Positions 21,444 to 24,394 of a stretch of DNA of 24,394 bases are shown in pieces. The notes below the pieces were generated by a model that was not told the DNA's origin, did not search any database, and saw only the letters and a list, made by a program, of their open reading frames with translations. This stretch comes from an uncultured Selenomonadaceae bacterium (GTDB taxonomy: Bacteria; Bacillota; Negativicutes; Selenomonadales; Selenomonadaceae). The position numbers and the translations under genes are program-made. The first letter of the stretch is position 1. Each line of letters begins with the position of its first letter. The stretch lies in contig CAJOKY010000024.1 of assembly GCA_905235425.1 (NCBI GenBank), forward strand, positions 1-24,394, in the 5' to 3' direction.

Positions 21444-22188
21444 ATCAGACAATCTCCTTTGCAGTTCGGCTTGTAACTCTGCGCGAAGGTCTTCATTGTC
21501 AATTTTTTCAATCACGGGATTAAACGCCGCCTCAACAATTAGCTTTTCCGCCTCAGATTTATCAAGCCCGCGACTCATAAGATAAAAAATTTTTTCGTCG
21601 TCAAGGCGTCCTACAGTTACGGCGTGATGTCCGTCTACGTCATCTTCAGTAGCAAGCATAAGCGGCACGGAGCGATTTCGTACGCCGTCGGAAAGGATTA
21701 TGACTTCTTCCAATTCGCGACCGACTGAACCTTTAGCGCCGCGCTGAAAATCCAATGTACCGCGAAAAATTTTGTCGCATTTGTCACTTAACGCGCCGCG
21801 TACATTCATGACGGCGTTTGTACGTAAGCCGCGCTGTCTAATCACGTAATTAATGTCAAGCCGCCTTTCACCGTCGCCGAACGCCGAAATATACAGAATC
21901 AATTTCAGCTGATGAATCATTGCCGTTCAAATTTATTTCCACGTCAACTGAAAAATTTCCGCGTCCCAAATCGGCGGCTGTAAATTCAACACGCGCAGAT
22001 TTACCGACGTTAATTTTAATTTTCCGCGCAGATTCGTCCTGTGAAAGATTGACTGCAGAAAATTTTTTAATTTCACCGTCCGCAACGTCAATTACTTCCT
22101 CTTCAAACTCCGCGCAGGTTTTAACTGCATTAACGCCGAGCCAGCGCCAAGTATTAAGCGGCATTTCGCCTAAAATTTTTTCCGTCAA
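21441..22188 (-). pseudogene. sufD: Fe-S scaffold subunit SufD, frameshifted by a 7-bp duplication
   Basis: SufD is the partner of SufB in the cluster scaffold. The first frame runs from TTG 22188 (AAGGGG at 9 nt, overlapping the sufB stop region) through NTWRWLGVN and ends out of frame at FGVRRR. The second frame continues with GDGERRLDINYVIRQRG and the conserved GHHAVTVGRLDDEKIFYLMSRGL to the end. The junction is a perfect tandem 7-bp duplication (CGCCGAA at 21875-21881 and 21882-21888). Removing one copy restores a single frame of about 246 residues, shorter than most SufD proteins I know. Thus sufD is either inactivated, phase-variable, or affected by a sequencing error. Confidence 0.85.
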
Positions 22189-22189
22189 G

Positions 22190-23590
22190 CTAATTCGCCC
22201 CTTCAAGTTCGATTGAAATTAAATTATTCATCTCAACGGCGTACTCAAGCGGCAATTCCTTAGCGATAGGTTCAACAAAACCGCGTACAATCATAGCCCG
22301 CGCCTCGTCTTCCGAAATTCCGCGTGCAGTCAAATAAAAAATCGCCTCGTCTGAAATTCTGCCAATCTTCGCCTCGTGACCAATATCGGCGTCCGCGCCT
22401 TCAATATCCATAACCGGCAAAGTGTCGGAGCGCGATTTATCGTCAAGCATAAGTGATTCACAGTTCACTGAAGATTTTGCAAACCGCGCAGATTTTGTAA
22501 CCTTTACAGCGGAGCGATACGTAGCCGCGCCGCCGGATTTTGAAATTGTACGCGTGTTAATGTTTGACGAAGTGTGAGGAGCGGCATGAACTACGATAGC
22601 GCCGGTATCAAGATTTTGCCCCCTGCCTGCAAAAGTCACGCCGGTAAATTCAGCGCGTGCGCCTTCGCCATGCAAGACGCTACACGGATACAGCATTGAC
22701 ACGTGAGAGCCGAAAGAGCCGCTAACCCATTCAATCAAGCCGTCCTTTTCGACAAGCGCCCTTTTCGTGTTTAAATTCATCATGTTGCGTGACCAATTTT
22801 CAATCGTCGAATATCTGAGCCGCGCGCCTTCCTTTACAAAGAGTTCAACGCAACCCGCATGCAAATTCGTGACATTATATTTTGGCGCACTGCACCCCTC
22901 AATGAAATGCAAATTCGCGCCTTCCTCGACAATTATCAGCGTATGTTCAAACTGCCCAGCACCTGCCGCGTTTAATCTGAAATAAGACTGCAAAGGTATT
23001 TCAACTTTCACGCCTGCCGGTACGTATACAAAACTGCCGCCCGACCATACCGCGCCATGCAACGCGGCAAATTTATGATCTTTCGGCGGTACAAGCGTCA
23101 TAAAATATTCACGTACAATATCTTCATGTTCAACCAGCGCCGTCTCCATGTCAGTGTAAACTACACCCTGCTTAGTAAGATTTTCTTGGATATTGTGGTA
23201 GACAACTTCAGAATCATACTGCGCACCTACGCCGGCTAAAGATTTTTTTTCAGCCTCAGGTATGCCCAGCCTGTCGAAAGTATTTTTAATATCTTCCGGC
23301 ACTTCCGACCAATCTGAAACTTGTTTAGCGTCCGGCTTGACGTAGGTTATAATTTCGTCCATATTCAAGCTTGAAATATCGGGACCCCATGCCGGTAAAG
23401 AAATTTGGTTATAAACTTCCAAAGACTTCAAGCGAAATTCCAGCATCCACGCGGGATCATTTTTCTTCGCCGAAATGTCACGGATAATTTCTTCTGTAAG
23501 CCCCGCATCGGATTTATAAACAGATTCGTCCGCGTTACGAATATCATAAAGCGCACGTTCAATATCTTCAACATAGGTTTTCTGTTTCAA
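22190..23590 (-). CDS. sufB: Fe-S cluster scaffold subunit SufB
   Basis: A 466-residue SufB, the main scaffold protein on which Fe-S clusters are built, working with SufC and SufD. Typical stretches are YDSEVVYHNIQE, FAALHGAVWSGGSFVYVPAG, YRSAVKVTKSA, and SSVNCESLMLDDKSRSDTLP containing the conserved Cys, then DIGHEAKIGRISDEAIFYL. The start is TTG 23590, with AGAGGTGA at about 8 nt. It is the first suf gene of the minus-strand operon; sufC, commonly directly upstream, is absent. The TAG stop (22192-22190) is one base from the likely sufD start. Confidence 0.95.
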   Translation of the reverse strand: MKQKTYVEDIERALYDIRNADESVYKSDAGLTEEIIRDISAKKNDPAWMLEFRLKSLEVYNQISLPAWGPDISSLNMDEIITYVKPDAKQVSDWSEVPEDIKNTFDRLGIPEAEKKSLAGVGAQYDSEVVYHNIQENLTKQGVVYTDMETALVEHEDIVREYFMTLVPPKDHKFAALHGAVWSGGSFVYVPAGVKVEIPLQSYFRLNAAGAGQFEHTLIIVEEGANLHFIEGCSAPKYNVTNLHAGCVELFVKEGARLRYSTIENWSRNMMNLNTKRALVEKDGLIEWVSGSFGSHVSMLYPCSVLHGEGARAEFTGVTFAGRGQNLDTGAIVVHAAPHTSSNINTRTISKSGGAATYRSAVKVTKSARFAKSSVNCESLMLDDKSRSDTLPVMDIEGADADIGHEAKIGRISDEAIFYLTARGISEDEARAMIVRGFVEPIAKELPLEYAVEMNNLISIELEGAN

Positions 23591-23630
23591 AAAGTTTTCA
23601 CCTCTGAAATTTTAATTGCAATATTTTTCG

Positions 23631-23658
23631 TTGACTGATAAAAATTTCCTTCTATAAT
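23631..23658 (+). promoter_or_regulatory. promoter for the gene at 23774
   Basis: TTGACT (23631-23636) and a perfect TATAAT (23653-23658) are 16 bp apart on the plus strand. The predicted leader is about 110 nt and includes a weak TCAAC/GTTGA hairpin followed by AAAATTTTTTTT (about 23683-23716), which could attenuate transcription. It lies in the divergent gap between sufB and the 23774 gene; no matching minus-strand promoter for sufB was clear. Confidence 0.75.
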
Positions 23659-23773
23659 AGAGAAAGTGAAAATAAAACTGACTTCAACCCAAAATTAAGT
23701 TGAGAAAATTTTTTTTCGATACACGTTTAAGCAGGAAAGTAAGCAACTCTATAGAAAAAAGGAGTGAAACAGT

Positions 23774-24235
23774 GTGGGAGTTTGGACCATTAACGCCGCG
23801 ACAGATTTAATTTCTGCTATGGCGCAAAGCACTTTCATAACTGATACAAACGCCGCGAATAATCTTGCCGCAGGAAATGTAACCGATTCGTCGGAGTATT
23901 CAAGAATTTTGGCAGAAAAAATTGCCGAAGTGGATTCCGAAATGAATAATATGCAAAATAATTCTACAGGTCAACAGGAAACGGCGTCGACTTCAAGCGG
24001 CAATGCCGGTTCAAGCGACGATAAATCTACTACAGCGCTTGAAACCTTGCGTCGAATTATGCCGGACGGTTCGCTAAAAATCGTGACGTACGAAGACGGC
24101 AAAATTGTAAGTCAGCTTAAAATCAGACCGCAACTTGTAATGACTCCGAATTATTCACTGCCGCCCGATCCTACAGGTGATTTACAGATGAAACCGGAAC
24201 AAAAATTAAGTTTAGCGGCAATGCTCATGGTTTAA
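23774..24235 (+). CDS. unknown protein with Ser/Asn/Gln-rich middle
   Basis: A 153-residue protein starting at GTG 23774 after AAAGGAGTG at 9 nt. Residues about 1-55 look helical (ATDLISAMAQSTF, SEYSRILAEKIAEVDSEMN), 57-85 are Asn/Gln/Ser/Thr-rich and probably disordered, and 86-153 include a compact motif IMPDGSLKIVTYEDGKIVSQ followed by a Pro-rich stretch and a hydrophobic end LSLAAMLMV. No signal peptide or known domain is recognised. The consensus promoter and good ribosome site indicate a real, expressed gene. It is transcribed away from the suf operon. Confidence 0.7.
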   Translation: MGVWTINAATDLISAMAQSTFITDTNAANNLAAGNVTDSSEYSRILAEKIAEVDSEMNNMQNNSTGQQETASTSSGNAGSSDDKSTTALETLRRIMPDGSLKIVTYEDGKIVSQLKIRPQLVMTPNYSLPPDPTGDLQMKPEQKLSLAAMLMV

Positions 24236-24246
24236 AATTGTCTGCA

Positions 24247-24260
24247 CCGAAATTTTTCGG
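24247..24260 (+). terminator. short hairpin after the 23774 gene
   Basis: CCGAAA pairs with TTTCGG around a 2-nt loop. There is no T-run directly after it, so it is at best a weak terminator. Confidence 0.3.
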
Positions 24261-24300
24261 CAAGGCATAAGTATAGATTTTTCCTTAATTTTTAGGAGGG

Positions 24301-24326
24301 TTGAAACAGTTAAGAAAAACTTATAC
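24301..24326 (+). promoter_or_regulatory. possible promoter at the window end
   Basis: TTGAAA (24301-24306) and TATACT (24321-24326 region) are near 15 bp apart, with an alternative TACTAA at 17 bp. They precede a very strong ribosome-site-like AAGGAGGTGA (24353-24362). Moderate match only. Confidence 0.4.
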
Positions 24327-24358
24327 TAATTTATAAAACATACAAAATATATAAGGAG

Positions 24359-24394
24359 GTGAAAGCCGTTACTGAAAGCTTTTTAAAGTTGACT
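24359..24394 (+). CDS. possible start of a gene running off the window
   Basis: AAGGAGGTGA, an almost perfect anti-ribosomal sequence, is followed by an open frame (GTG at 24359, then KAVTESFLKLT) to the window end. GTG overlaps the ribosome site and no other standard start lies at normal spacing except a TTG at 24389; at 8-nt spacing the codon is GTT. The start is unclear and the product is unknown. Confidence 0.3.
   Translation, partial: MKAVTESFLKLT

Overview
The window looks like chromosomal DNA of a low-to-mid GC, probably diderm, Firmicute; Negativicutes (Selenomonas-like) is my best inference. The basis is a fructose PTS of EIIA-EIIB-EIIC order, a SufB/D/S/U iron-sulfur operon (SufU is the Gram-positive-type partner), strong AGGAGG-type ribosome sites with frequent GTG/TTG starts, and a VirK/YbjX-family gene, which is usually linked to outer-membrane bacteria. 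No rRNA, tRNA, CRISPR array or recognisable transposase was seen.

Layout. 1-4692 (+): end of fruK, a stand-alone fructose EIIA-EIIB gene with no EIIC, a tandem family of three small exported proteins (the first broken by a stop codon), then complete fruA. A bidirectional terminator (4764-4794) separates this from a minus-strand PIN-like nuclease gene and a decayed small gene. A plus-strand small gene of unknown function (5740-6027) converges on the minus-strand set 9906 to 6031: an unknown Cys-containing protein, ribH, and a copper P-type ATPase with a CopZ-like tail. 12489-10246 (-): purA and an aldo/keto reductase with their own promoter and terminator. 13993-12686 (-): a Tyr/Asp-rich protein with RTX-like beta-roll repeats. 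23590-14178 (-): sufB, sufD (frameshifted), sufS, sufU, a TPR-glycosyltransferase, prfA, a DUF535 gene, a ZnuC-like ATPase and hemB (frameshifted). 23774-24235 (+) is an unknown protein with a clear promoter, followed by a possible gene start at the window edge.

The most unusual thing here is a family of degenerate 7-bp tandem repeats (types such as TCCCTGT, GTAGTGA, TTAGCTG, ATTCTTA). They fill most gene junctions between 12.6 and 21.5 kb and also occur near 0.3 and 2.6 kb. They supply the stop codons of at least five genes, and they lie inside reading frames: three times in copA and once in hemB, adding in-frame peptide segments. One intergenic array holds a 91-bp tandem duplication, which is exactly 13 heptads. 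The frameshift in sufD is itself a perfect 7-bp tandem duplication. Because 7 is not a multiple of 3, an array with one stop triplet per unit closes all three frames within 21 bp. Together this suggests an active heptamer-expansion process that shapes gene ends, surface loops and gene integrity.
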